DNA of 61,871 bases from Paenibacillus macquariensis. GTDB taxonomy: Bacteria > Bacillota > Bacilli > Paenibacillales > Paenibacillaceae. Below are positions 42,516-50,392 of the stretch, piece by piece. The notes under the pieces were generated by a model. That model did not search any database. It saw nothing but the letters and a program-made list of their open reading frames with translations, and had not been told where the DNA came from. Position 1 is the stretch's first letter; the number at the start of each line of letters is the position of its first letter. A program made the translations under genes and the position numbers. The stretch is from the NCBI RefSeq assembly GCF_900156375.1, contig NZ_FTNK01000023.1:1-61871 (forward strand). Direction: 5' to 3'.

Positions 42516-42869
42516 ATGCCAAAAGTGAAAAAAGTTCTGGAATCCCACAGCCATAAATTGCATGTCAAAAAAGACGATGTAGTCATGGTAATCAGCGGGA
42601 AAGACAAAGGTAAAAAAGGTCGTATCATTGCTTCTTATCCTCGTCAAAACCGGGTCTTGGTTGAAGGTGTAAACATGATGAAGAAACATCAAAAACCTAA
42701 CCAATCTAACCCGCAAGGCGGTATCATTGAGCAAGAAGCTGCAATTCACGTTTCTAACGTGATGCATATCGATCCAAAGAGCGGAAGCGTAACTCGTATC
42801 GGATACAAAGTATTGGATAACGGACAAAAGGTTCGCGTAGCGAAAAAATCCGGAGAAGTTATCGACTAA
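42516..42869 (+). CDS. rplX: 50S ribosomal protein L24
   Basis: 117 residues with a KOW motif (VKKDDVVMVISGKDKGKKGR) and GGIIEQEAAIHVSNVM. Early assembly initiator. ATG after GCAGGAGGTG. Confidence 0.96.
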   Translation: MPKVKKVLESHSHKLHVKKDDVVMVISGKDKGKKGRIIASYPRQNRVLVEGVNMMKKHQKPNQSNPQGGIIEQEAAIHVSNVMHIDPKSGSVTRIGYKVLDNGQKVRVAKKSGEVID

Positions 42870-42900
42870 TCGAATATTGATGAAAGGAGGTTTGTGATTC

Positions 42901-43443
42901 ATGGCAGTAAGAATAAAAGATCGTTACTTGAACGAAATTACACCTGCTTTGATGCAGAAGTTTAATTATACAACAGTTATGCAAGTACCTAAGATTGAGA
43001 AGGTTGTTATCAACATGGGTGTTGGTGAAGCAGTTTCTAACTCTAAAGTACTTGATGCGGCTGTAAATGATATGCAATTGATCACTGGTCAAAAGCCAAT
43101 TATCACTCGTGCTAAGAAATCCATCGCTGGATTCAAATTACGTGAAAACATGCCAATCGGTGTGAAAGTAACGTTACGTGGAGAACGCATGTATTATTTC
43201 TTGGACAAATTGTTTAACATTACTCTTGCTCGTGTTCGTGATTTCCATGGTGTATCCAATAAAGCCTTTGACGGCCGTGGTAACTACACGCTTGGACTCA
43301 AGGAACAGTTGATTTTCCCTGAGATTGAATATGACAAGGTAGATAAAGTACGTGGTATGGATATCGTTATTGTAACGACAGCCAATACTGATGAAGAGTC
43401 GCGCGAGCTTCTCACTCAAATGGGAATGCCTTTTGCAAAGTAA
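42901..43443 (+). CDS. rplE: 50S ribosomal protein L5
   Basis: 180 residues with PKIEKVVINMGVGEAVSNSK, GFKLRENMPIGVKVTLRG and VRDFHGVSNKAFDGRGNYT. Binds 5S rRNA and contacts P-site tRNA. ATG after AAAGGAGGT. Confidence 0.97.
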   Translation: MAVRIKDRYLNEITPALMQKFNYTTVMQVPKIEKVVINMGVGEAVSNSKVLDAAVNDMQLITGQKPIITRAKKSIAGFKLRENMPIGVKVTLRGERMYYFLDKLFNITLARVRDFHGVSNKAFDGRGNYTLGLKEQLIFPEIEYDKVDKVRGMDIVIVTTANTDEESRELLTQMGMPFAK

Positions 43444-43490
43444 TTCCGCAAATCCATTTCTCCGAAAATTATTAGGAGGTGTCAGTCTAA

Positions 43491-43676
43491 GTGGCAAAAA
43501 CTTCGATGATAGTAAAACAACAACGTACGCCTAAGTTTAAAGTACGTGGTTATACTCGTTGCGAACGTTGTGGTCGTCCACATTCAGTACTGCAGAAGTT
43601 TAAAATTTGCAGAATTTGTTTCCGTGAATTAGCTCATGCGGGCCAGATTCCTGGCGTGAAAAAAGCAAGCTGGTAA
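43491..43676 (+). CDS. rpsZ: 30S ribosomal protein S14 type Z
   Basis: Short zinc-binding form of S14, 61 residues, with two CxxC pairs in RCERCGRPHS and KICRICFREL. GTG start after TTAGGAGGTG. A zinc-independent paralog, if any, would be elsewhere. Confidence 0.96.
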   Translation: MAKTSMIVKQQRTPKFKVRGYTRCERCGRPHSVLQKFKICRICFRELAHAGQIPGVKKASW

Positions 43677-43708
43677 GAAGTCCATAAACGGGAAGGAGGT
43701 TTACACAC

Positions 43709-44107
43709 ATGACTATGTCTGATCCAATTGCAGATATGCTTACTCGTATTCGTAACGCTAATACAGTACGTCACGAAACGGTTGAAATGCCTGCATCTAC
43801 GATGAAAAAACAAATCGCTGATATTTTGAAGCGTGAAGGATTCATCCGTGACGCAGAAGTTGTCGCTGATAACAAACAAGGGATTATCCGTATTTTCTTG
43901 AAATATGGACAAAACAACGAACGTGTTATCACAGGTTTGAAGAGAATTAGTAAACCAGGCCTTCGCGTGTATACGAAGAGCAACGAAGTTCCTCGTGTAC
44001 TCGGCGGTCTAGGTATCGCGATTGTCTCCACTTCAAAGGGAGTTATGACCGATAAAGAAGCTCGTCAATCTAAATCTGGCGGAGAAGTTGTCTGCTACGT
44101 TTGGTAA
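43709..44107 (+). CDS. rpsH: 30S ribosomal protein S8
   Basis: 132 residues with SDPIADMLTRIRNAN and the C-terminal VLGGLGIAIVSTSKGVMTD. Central-domain 16S binder and, in many bacteria, repressor of the spc operon. ATG at 43709, 9 nt from AAGGAGG; ATG two codons later is an alternative. Confidence 0.96.
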   Translation: MTMSDPIADMLTRIRNANTVRHETVEMPASTMKKQIADILKREGFIRDAEVVADNKQGIIRIFLKYGQNNERVITGLKRISKPGLRVYTKSNEVPRVLGGLGIAIVSTSKGVMTDKEARQSKSGGEVVCYVW

Positions 44108-44140
44108 TATAATGTCACAAGACAAGGAGGTGCAACATAT

Positions 44141-44683
44141 ATGTCTCGTATTGGTCGCAAACCAATCGCAGTACCAAGTGATGTAGAAATCACTTTGAAT
44201 AACGCTGTTATTACTGTTAAAGGACCTAAAGGAACTTTGACTCGTGAACTTCATAAAGACATGAAGGTAACAGTTGATAATAATGAAATTCTTGTTGAAC
44301 GTCCTTCTGACAATAAACTGCATCGTTCTCTTCACGGAACAACCCGCAGCGTTGTCAGCAATATGGTTAGTGGTGTAACTGTAGGTTTCTCTAAGAACCT
44401 AGAATTGGTTGGGGTCGGATATCGCGCAAGCAAATCCGGAGATAAAATCGTTCTAAACGTAGGTTACTCACATCCAGTTGAAATTGCTCCAGAACCAGGT
44501 ATTGAGTTTGAAGTACCTGTAAATACAAAGATCACTGTTAAAGGGATCGATAAAGAACGCGTAGGAGCTTATGCTGCTAAAATCCGTTCGGTACGTGAGC
44601 CTGAACCTTATAAAGGTAAAGGAATTAAGTATGAAGGTGAACGCATTATCCGTAAGGAAGGTAAAGCAGGTAAGAAAAAATAA
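44141..44683 (+). CDS. rplF: 50S ribosomal protein L6
   Basis: 180 residues, SRIGRKPIAVPSDVEIT and the C-terminal EPEPYKGKGIKYEGE. Lies near the sarcin-ricin loop. ATG after AAGGAGGTG. A longer 83 bp gap follows before rplR. Confidence 0.97.
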   Translation: MSRIGRKPIAVPSDVEITLNNAVITVKGPKGTLTRELHKDMKVTVDNNEILVERPSDNKLHRSLHGTTRSVVSNMVSGVTVGFSKNLELVGVGYRASKSGDKIVLNVGYSHPVEIAPEPGIEFEVPVNTKITVKGIDKERVGAYAAKIRSVREPEPYKGKGIKYEGERIIRKEGKAGKKK

Positions 44684-44766
44684 GTTATTTTTTCTTATTC
44701 CTGAGTTACCATGTGCGTCTTAACGTGATGCTTTGAAGGTAAACTGAAAGGAGTGAAATGGAAGTC

Positions 44767-45135
44767 ATGATTAATAAAGAAGATAAGAACAAGGCACGTG
44801 TAAGAAGACATCTTCGTGTTCGTAAGAAAATTACTGGAACCGTTGAACGTCCACGTCTTAACGTTTTCCGTTCTTCCAAACATATCTATGCTCAATTGAT
44901 TGATGACGTTGCTGGTGTTACATTGGTAGCAGCATCAACTGTTGATAAAGAATTGAGTGAAGGAATTACTAATGGCGCTAACGTAGAGTCAGCTCGTAAA
45001 GTTGGCGAATTGGTTGCTAAACGTGCAAAAGATAAGGGCTATGCTTCGGTTGTATTTGACCGCGGAGGCTACTTATATCACGGACGAATTCAAGCACTTG
45101 CAGATGCAGCTCGCGAAGCAGGCTTAGAATTCTAA
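44767..45135 (+). CDS. rplR: 50S ribosomal protein L18
   Basis: 122 residues from the ATG at 44767, matching family length (~120) and the usual MI-K N-terminus. ATG at 44758 (three residues longer) is nearer to AAAGGAG and cannot be excluded. RPRLNVFRSSKHIYAQLIDD and VVFDRGGYLYHGRIQALADAAREAGL are typical. Binds 5S rRNA with L5. Confidence 0.95.
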   Translation: MINKEDKNKARVRRHLRVRKKITGTVERPRLNVFRSSKHIYAQLIDDVAGVTLVAASTVDKELSEGITNGANVESARKVGELVAKRAKDKGYASVVFDRGGYLYHGRIQALADAAREAGLEF

Positions 45136-45162
45136 GATATTTTTAAAAAGGAGGTTAACGAC

Positions 45163-45660
45163 TTGCGTGTAGATCCGAATACTTTAGAACTGACTGAAAG
45201 AGTTGTAAATATTAACCGCGTAGCAAAAGTTGTAAAAGGCGGACGCCGTTTTAGCTTTAGCGCGTTGGTAGTTGTCGGCGATGGCAAAGGTTATGTTGGC
45301 GCCGGTATCGGTAAAGCAGGCGAAGTACCTGATGCGATTCGCAAAGGTATTGAAGATGCTAAGAAAAATCTAATTCATGTTCCACTTGTTGGAACATCAA
45401 TTCCTCACACTGTAACAGGTAAATTCGGAGCTGGTCGCGTCTTTATGAAACCAGCATCAGAAGGTACTGGAGTTATCGCTGGCGGTCCTGTACGTGCAGT
45501 ACTTGAACTTGCTGGTGTGGGTGATATCTTGACAAAATCTCTGGGTTCTTCGAACTCCATGAATATGGTCAACGCAACTTTAGAGGGCTTGTCCCGTCTA
45601 AAACGCGCTGAGGATGTTGCGAAATTACGCGGCAAATCCGTCGAAGAATTGCTCGGTTAA
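45163..45660 (+). CDS. rpsE: 30S ribosomal protein S5
   Basis: 165 residues, ERVVNINRVAKVVKGGRRFSF and GAGRVFMKPASEGTGVIAGG; mRNA entry and decoding fidelity. TTG start 8 nt after AAGGAGG, consistent with the SD. Confidence 0.96.
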   Translation: MRVDPNTLELTERVVNINRVAKVVKGGRRFSFSALVVVGDGKGYVGAGIGKAGEVPDAIRKGIEDAKKNLIHVPLVGTSIPHTVTGKFGAGRVFMKPASEGTGVIAGGPVRAVLELAGVGDILTKSLGSSNSMNMVNATLEGLSRLKRAEDVAKLRGKSVEELLG

Positions 45661-45672
45661 GGAGTGAATGTC

Positions 45673-45861
45673 ATGACAAAACAACTTGAAATTACCCTAG
45701 TTCGTAGTTTGATTGGTCGTCCTGGTGATCAGCGTGCGACTGTCAACACACTTGGTTTGAAAAAAATCAACAAAACTGTTGTTCATAACGACAATCCTGC
45801 GATTCGCGGAATGATCAATAAAGTGTCCCATTTAGTATCAGTAACAGAAATCGAAGGTTAA
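45673..45861 (+). CDS. rpmD: 50S ribosomal protein L30
   Basis: 62 residues: KQLEITLVRSLIGRPGDQRATV then GLKKINKTVVHNDNPAIRGMI. ATG at 45673, 8 nt after GGAG, in preference to the GTG three codons earlier. Confidence 0.96.
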   Translation: MTKQLEITLVRSLIGRPGDQRATVNTLGLKKINKTVVHNDNPAIRGMINKVSHLVSVTEIEG

Positions 45862-45905
45862 TCTAAAAAGATTAACCTACAAATCTTAAGGAGGTGCAAC
45901 GAACG

Positions 45906-46346
45906 ATGAAATTACATGAGCTTTCCTCTGCCCCTGGTTCCCGTAAAGAACGCAAACGTGTTGGACGCGGTACTAGTAGTGGTACAGGTAAAACATCAGG
46001 TCGTGGCCATAAAGGTCAAAACTCTCGTTCCGGCGGTGGAGTTCGCCCTGGTTTCGAAGGTGGACAAAACCCGTTGTATCGTCGCTTACCTAAACGCGGG
46101 TTTACTAACCCTACGCGTAAAGAATATGCGATCGTGAACATCGAAGATCTTAACAACTTCGCAGCAGATACAGAAGTAACACCAGAATTTTTGTTCGAAA
46201 ACGGAATCGTGAAAAATGCTAAAAGCGGAATCAAGATTCTTGGCAACGGCGAAGTAACAGTTAAGCTGTCTGTCAAAGCGAATAAGTTTTCTCAATCTGC
46301 GGTGGAGAAAATAGAGGCTGCCGGCGGTAAAACCGAGGTGATCTAA
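45906..46346 (+). CDS. rplO: 50S ribosomal protein L15
   Basis: 146 residues with the Gly/Arg-rich N-terminus (KRVGRGTSSGTGKTSGRGHKG) and a globular C-terminus. ATG at 45906 after AAGGAGGTG. Stop overlaps the secY start by one base (TAATG). Confidence 0.96.
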   Translation: MKLHELSSAPGSRKERKRVGRGTSSGTGKTSGRGHKGQNSRSGGGVRPGFEGGQNPLYRRLPKRGFTNPTRKEYAIVNIEDLNNFAADTEVTPEFLFENGIVKNAKSGIKILGNGEVTVKLSVKANKFSQSAVEKIEAAGGKTEVI

Positions 46347-47644
46347 TGTTTAAGACGATCAAAAATATTTGGCACATTGAGGATCTACGCAAAAGAATCG
46401 TGTTCACTCTATTCATACTATTCATTTATCGTATCGGTAGCTTTGTTCCAGTACCTGGTGTTGATAAATCGGTACTATCGAATACTAACAATGCAGGTGC
46501 AGATTTGTTTGGTCTTCTCAATACGTTCTCGGGTGGCGCATTAATGCATTTCTCAATATTCGCCCTCGGGATTACGCCTTATATTACGGCATCCATTATA
46601 GTGCAATTACTTTCGATGGATGTTATACCAAAGCTTTCCGAGTGGGCCAAACAAGGCGAACACGGAAAGAAGAAATCAGCACAGTTGACGCGATATGGTA
46701 CAATCGTATTAGGTATAATTCAAGCATTTGCTATGTCTGTCGGGTTTAACCGTATGTATGGCACTGTTATGATTCCTAATGCAACCTTTGCTAAATATGT
46801 TCTGATTGCTATTGTCTTGACGGCGGGTACTGCCTTCCTGATGTGGTTAGGTGAGCAAATTACGGAAAGAGGTATTGGAAATGGGATATCGATGCTGATC
46901 TTTGCTGGTATCGTAGCGAACATTCCAACCTATATTCGTACAACGGCTCAGTCTTCCTTCATCCAAGATAATCAAGCGTTTATGAATACGTTGAAGACGA
47001 TCCTTCTATTTGTAGTCGTTGTACTGATTGTTATCGGTGTTATATACATCCAACAAGCGATTCGTAAGATTCCAGTACAATATGCAAAACGTGTCGTTGG
47101 AAACAAAATGTATGGAGGACAAAATACGCATATACCGCTTAAGATCAATGCTGCGGGCGTAATTCCAGTCATTTTCGCCATATCATTGCTTCAATTCCCA
47201 GTGATCATTGCTAACTTTTTCAACACACACACATGGGCTAAATGGGTTGTAAAAAACCTGAGTCATGATCAGCCACTTGGTATGGTTTTGTATGTTATCA
47301 TGATTATTGGATTTACATTCTTCTATACTTTTGTACAGATGAATCCTCAGCAAATGGCTGAAAATATGAAGAAAAACGGTGGATACATTCCTGGGATTCG
47401 TCCTGGTAAAGCAACTGAGAAATATATGACTCGTGTTATGTCTCGTTTGACAATGACTGGTGCCATATTCCTAGCTGCTATATCGTTATTACCGATCTTC
47501 TTAGGTACATTGGCTGGTTTGCCTAAATCCGTGCAAATCGGAGGTACAGCACTTCTCATCGTTATCGGTGTAGCGCTGGACACTATGAAGCAAATCGAAG
47601 GTCAATTGATCAAACGTCATTACAAAGGTTTCATTAATAAATAA
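46346..47644 (+). CDS. secY: Preprotein translocase subunit SecY
   Basis: Channel subunit of the Sec translocon, 432 residues and about ten membrane helices. FTLFILFIYRIGSFVPVPGVD opens the protein, followed by a plug region (NTFSGGALMHFSIFALGITPYITASI), with the cytoplasmic loop IPVQYAKRVVGNKMYGGQ. Translation coupled to rplO. A small hairpin (GGTGAAGTT/AACTTCCTGGCACC) without T run follows before adk. Confidence 0.97.
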   Translation: MFKTIKNIWHIEDLRKRIVFTLFILFIYRIGSFVPVPGVDKSVLSNTNNAGADLFGLLNTFSGGALMHFSIFALGITPYITASIIVQLLSMDVIPKLSEWAKQGEHGKKKSAQLTRYGTIVLGIIQAFAMSVGFNRMYGTVMIPNATFAKYVLIAIVLTAGTAFLMWLGEQITERGIGNGISMLIFAGIVANIPTYIRTTAQSSFIQDNQAFMNTLKTILLFVVVVLIVIGVIYIQQAIRKIPVQYAKRVVGNKMYGGQNTHIPLKINAAGVIPVIFAISLLQFPVIIANFFNTHTWAKWVVKNLSHDQPLGMVLYVIMIIGFTFFYTFVQMNPQQMAENMKKNGGYIPGIRPGKATEKYMTRVMSRLTMTGAIFLAAISLLPIFLGTLAGLPKSVQIGGTALLIVIGVALDTMKQIEGQLIKRHYKGFINK

Positions 47645-47719
47645 AAGGTCCGGTGAAGTTGTCAAAACTTCCTGGCACCTGCATTTCTTGCAATAGGAAT
47701 TCTTGGGGGAGTGATAATC

Positions 47720-48364
47720 GTGAACATTCTTTTCATGGGACCTCCTGGGGCAGGTAAAGGAACACAAGCGGCGGCCATTGTTAACGAATTTGGTATTCCT
47801 CATATATCTACTGGCGATGCATTTCGTCTGGCGATTAAACAGGAAACACCGATTGGAGTTAAGGCCAAAGAATATATGGATCAGGGCTTACTTGTACCGG
47901 ATGATGTAACCATTGGTATTGTGGGTGAACGTCTACAGCAGTCCGATTGCGAAAATGGTTTTTTATTGGATGGTTTTCCAAGAACCCTTTCGCAAGCGGA
48001 AGCGCTGGAAGAAATATTATCCAATTTGAATACTCAATTGAACTACGTTATTAATCTGAAGGTTGATCGCGACAAATTAATGGCGCGTTTGACTGGACGT
48101 CGTATTTGTAAAGACTGTGGATCTTCGTATCATGTGATCTTTAACCCGTCTAAACAGGAAGGTGTTTGTGATATAGATGGAGGGGAACTTTACCAGCGCT
48201 CTGATGATAACGAAGAGAGTGTAGGTAAACGACTTGACGAATATATCAACAAAACAGCACCTCTCCTAGATTTTTATCAGGAAAAAGGTTTATTGCGTCA
48301 GATCGATGGTGAAATGGAAATTGATACGGTTACAACTGAAATCGTATCAATATTGCGAGGTTAG
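47720..48364 (+). CDS. adk: Adenylate kinase
   Basis: ATP + AMP to 2 ADP. 214 residues. P-loop GPPGAGKGT (7-15), then PHISTGDAFR and DGFPRT in the AMP site, and a LID domain with a CKDC ... CDIDGG zinc site (Cys3-Asp form), typical of Gram-positive enzymes. The GTG at 47720 is 8 nt from GGGGGAG and gives the family N-terminus MNILFMG; the GTG at 47711 overlaps the SD. Confidence 0.96.
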   Translation: MNILFMGPPGAGKGTQAAAIVNEFGIPHISTGDAFRLAIKQETPIGVKAKEYMDQGLLVPDDVTIGIVGERLQQSDCENGFLLDGFPRTLSQAEALEEILSNLNTQLNYVINLKVDRDKLMARLTGRRICKDCGSSYHVIFNPSKQEGVCDIDGGELYQRSDDNEESVGKRLDEYINKTAPLLDFYQEKGLLRQIDGEMEIDTVTTEIVSILRG

Positions 48365-48369
48365 GTGTA

Positions 48370-48630
48370 ATGATCATAGTTAAGTCCAAAACGGAACGTG
48401 GGCTTATGAGCGAAGCAGAGCATGTTGTGACTACACGTCAACTTGCTGAACCGTACATTCGTAGTCAAGCTTTAGTGCCGTCTGATAAGGACTACAATGG
48501 TTTCCTTACTAGCATTTGCACTTCGGTCTTAGTCCCTGGATCCTCCGGTATACGCAAGTTAAACGAAGACCACATTGTTATGTTAGACATCAGAGCGGAG
48601 TACAGTGGACTCACAAAACTAAAGTGGTAG
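48370..48630 (+). pseudogene. map: Truncated methionine aminopeptidase (map) ORF
   Basis: An 86-codon open frame, 5 bp after adk, in the place of map. Residues 1-20 (MIIVKSKTERGLMSEAEHVV) match the start of type I Map. About 22 residues are missing. Then TTRQLAEPYIRSQ and DYNGFLTSICTSV match the YNGF-SIC-SV core. The NEELVHGFP segment with the substrate His is gone. GSSGIRKLNEDHIVMLDIRAEYSG matches the stretch carrying the first metal Asp (usually SIDIGA). The frame then joins LTKLKW and stops, losing the second metal Asp and all His/Glu ligands. All deletions keep frame and a ribosome binding site is present, so a short peptide could be made, but it cannot be an active peptidase. Confidence 0.85.
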
Positions 48631-48640
48631 GTGATTGTTT

Positions 48641-48949
48641 ATGAATAAGCAATCCATACCGACTATTGGTCAAATTGTGAAGATACTGAGAGGCAAGGAT
48701 GCCGGACAGTTAGCTGTAGTCCTCACCCATGCCGATAACAAGTTCGTCTATATTGCGGATGGGGATAAACGTAAGTTTGATCAAGCGAAGAAGAAAAACC
48801 TTCTTCATTTGGAAACCCAGTCGTATATTAGCAGTGAGGTTGTAAACAGTTTAATGGAAAACGGTCGGGTCACAAACGGAAAGCTGCGTCATGCAGTGAT
48901 GATGTCTAGACAATCAACCGAATCACATGCGCAAGAGAAAGGAGACTAA
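48641..48949 (+). CDS. KOW-domain RNA-binding protein
   Basis: 102 residues. The N-terminal KOW/L14e-like segment is IPTIGQIVKILRGKDAGQLAVVLTHAD, followed by a charged tail. The family stands between map and infA in Bacilli and is thought to bind RNA; role unclear. ATG at 48641, with GTAGGTGATT as the ribosome binding site located at the end of the truncated map. Stop is 2 bp before infA. Confidence 0.88.
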   Translation: MNKQSIPTIGQIVKILRGKDAGQLAVVLTHADNKFVYIADGDKRKFDQAKKKNLLHLETQSYISSEVVNSLMENGRVTNGKLRHAVMMSRQSTESHAQEKGD

Positions 48950-48951
48950 TT

Positions 48952-49167
48952 GTGGCTAAAGAAGACGTAATTGAAGTAGAAGGTACGGTCCTTGAATTGC
49001 TCCCAAATGCAACGTTTAAGGTTGAACTTGAGAACGGTCATCAAATACTTGGTCATGTTTCAGGGAAGCTACGGATGCACTTTATCCGTATTCTGACAGG
49101 AGACAAAGTGGTCGTACAGTTATCACCGTATGATTTAACTAAAGGTCGTATAACTTACCGCAAATAA
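48952..49167 (+). CDS. infA: Translation initiation factor IF-1
   Basis: 71 residues, S1/OB fold: AKEDVIEVEGTVLELLPNATF, then GHVSGKLRMHFIRILTGDKV. Blocks the A site during initiation. GTG start after AAAGGAG, essentially contiguous with the KOW gene. Confidence 0.96.
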   Translation: MAKEDVIEVEGTVLELLPNATFKVELENGHQILGHVSGKLRMHFIRILTGDKVVVQLSPYDLTKGRITYRK

Positions 49168-49196
49168 TATAATCTACAGATGTTGGCTGTAACCTG

Positions 49197-49211
49197 TTTT
49201 GCCCGGCAAAA
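49197..49211. repeat. Short palindrome TTTTGCC-C-GGCAAAA
   Basis: Perfect 7+1+7 palindrome in the infA-rpmJ gap. Its TTTTG/CAAAA arms resemble those of the two elements 60-110 bp downstream. Confidence 0.6.
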
Positions 49212-49257
49212 TAGAGCTGATTCTTACGATGAAAGTTTCTTGATTAGAGCTTTCTAA

Positions 49258-49333
49258 ATGCTTTCGATGTCAGTTTTGCAATGCAAAACTTGGTATATGC
49301 TTTCGAAGTCAGTTTTGCTTCGCAAAACTTTGA
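49258..49333 (+). repeat. Tandem AGTTTTGC/GCAAAACT palindromic repeat before rpmJ
   Basis: Two direct copies, 39 bp apart, of ATGCTTTCGA-(T/A)GTC followed by a hairpin: AGTTTTGCA-A-TGCAAAACT (49272-49290) and AGTTTTGC-TTC-GCAAAACT (49311-49329). The second abuts the rpmJ GAGGAGG. A related pair lies at 60288-60342 before the SpoIIM-family gene, so it is an interspersed element and not unique to rpmJ. Confidence 0.8.
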
Positions 49334-49346
49334 GGAGGTAATTAAC

Positions 49347-49460
49347 ATGAAGGTAAGACCTTCTGTAAAACCCATGTGCGAAAAATGCAAAGTCATTCGT
49401 CGTAAAGGGACAGTAATGGTGATTTGTGAAAATCCGAAACATAAACAAAAACAAGGTTAA
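49347..49460 (+). CDS. rpmJ: 50S ribosomal protein L36
   Basis: 37 residues, MKVRPSVKPMCEKCKVIRRK then VMVICENPKHKQKQG; the CxxC...C/H pattern is the zinc-binding form. ATG follows GAGGAGG by 8 nt. Too short for ordinary ORF calling. Preceded by the palindromic repeats. Confidence 0.96.
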   Translation: MKVRPSVKPMCEKCKVIRRKGTVMVICENPKHKQKQG

Positions 49461-49479
49461 GAAGGGGGTGTAGCGTAAA

Positions 49480-49848
49480 ATGGCTCGTATAGCTGGAGTG
49501 GATTTACCACGTGATAAGCGCGTTGAGATCGCCTTGACTTACATTTTCGGAATCGGTAGAACGACTTCCCAGAAAATTTTACAAGAAACAGGCATCAGTT
49601 CAGAAACTCGCGTTAGAGATCTAACTGAAGATGAAGTCAGCAAATTGCGTGAAACGATCGACAAAACGGTTAAAGTTGAAGGTGACCTACGTCGTGAAAT
49701 TTCCTTGAATATTAAACGTCTAGTTGAAATTGGTTGCTATCGTGGTGTGCGTCATCGCCGTGGGTTGCCGGTTCGTGGACAACGTACTAAGACGAATGCA
49801 CGTACACGCAAAGGCCCTCGTCGTACGGTAGCGAACAAGAAGAAATAA
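49480..49848 (+). CDS. rpsM: 30S ribosomal protein S13
   Basis: 122 residues, ARIAGVDLPRDKRVEIALTYIFGIG with a helix-hairpin-helix part and the basic tail RTNARTRKGPRRTVANKKK that reaches the P site. ATG after GAAGGGGGTG. Confidence 0.97.
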   Translation: MARIAGVDLPRDKRVEIALTYIFGIGRTTSQKILQETGISSETRVRDLTEDEVSKLRETIDKTVKVEGDLRREISLNIKRLVEIGCYRGVRHRRGLPVRGQRTKTNARTRKGPRRTVANKKK

Positions 49849-49867
49849 TAAGGGGGGATAAAAGACA

Positions 49868-50263
49868 ATGGCAAAACCAAAAAAAGTCGTGCGTACTAAA
49901 CGCCGCGATCGTAAAAATATTGAATCTGGCGTGGCACATATTCGTTCCACGTTCAACAATACGATTGTAACGATCACTGATCCACACGGTAATGCAATCT
50001 CTTGGGCTAGTTCAGGCGGACTAGGATTCAGAGGTTCACGTAAGTCCACTCCATTTGCTGCACAAATGGCCGCTGAAACAGCAGCTAAAGCAGCTATGGA
50101 ACATGGAATGAAATCAGTTGAAGTTATGGTTAAAGGTCCTGGAGCTGGTCGTGAAGCTGCGATTCGTTCTTTGCAAGCTGCTGGTCTGGAAGTCAACCTA
50201 ATTAAGGATGTAACTCCAGTTCCGCATAACGGGTGCCGCCCACCAAAACGTCGTCGTGTCTAA
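49868..50263 (+). CDS. rpsK: 30S ribosomal protein S11
   Basis: 131 residues. VAHIRSTFNNTIVTITDPHGN and the C-terminal VTPVPHNGCRPPKRRRV are typical; platform protein of the 30S. ATG after AAGGGGGG. Confidence 0.97.
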   Translation: MAKPKKVVRTKRRDRKNIESGVAHIRSTFNNTIVTITDPHGNAISWASSGGLGFRGSRKSTPFAAQMAAETAAKAAMEHGMKSVEVMVKGPGAGREAAIRSLQAAGLEVNLIKDVTPVPHNGCRPPKRRRV

Positions 50264-50281
50264 TTAAGTCAACCAGAACAA

Positions 50282-50334
50282 TGTGGTATAAAACCCGCGC
50301 GTTTTGCTAACAATGGTTGTTTAGGTATACCACA
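50282..50334 (+). other. rpoA leader hairpin
   Basis: TGTGGTATA (50282-50290) pairs perfectly with TATACCACA (50326-50334); an inner CTAACA/TGTTTAG pairing is possible. It lies in the 129 bp gap between rpsK and rpoA with no T run, so it is a structured leader rather than a terminator. Confidence 0.5.
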
Positions 50335-50392
50335 GGATACTCTAGACAAGATGACTGTTATATAGGAGCGACGTTTGAAGGAGGGTACATGC

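Noticed and set aside
49258..49333. CRISPR-like array
   Set aside because: Only two units with no unique spacers; units are whole palindromic elements in tandem.
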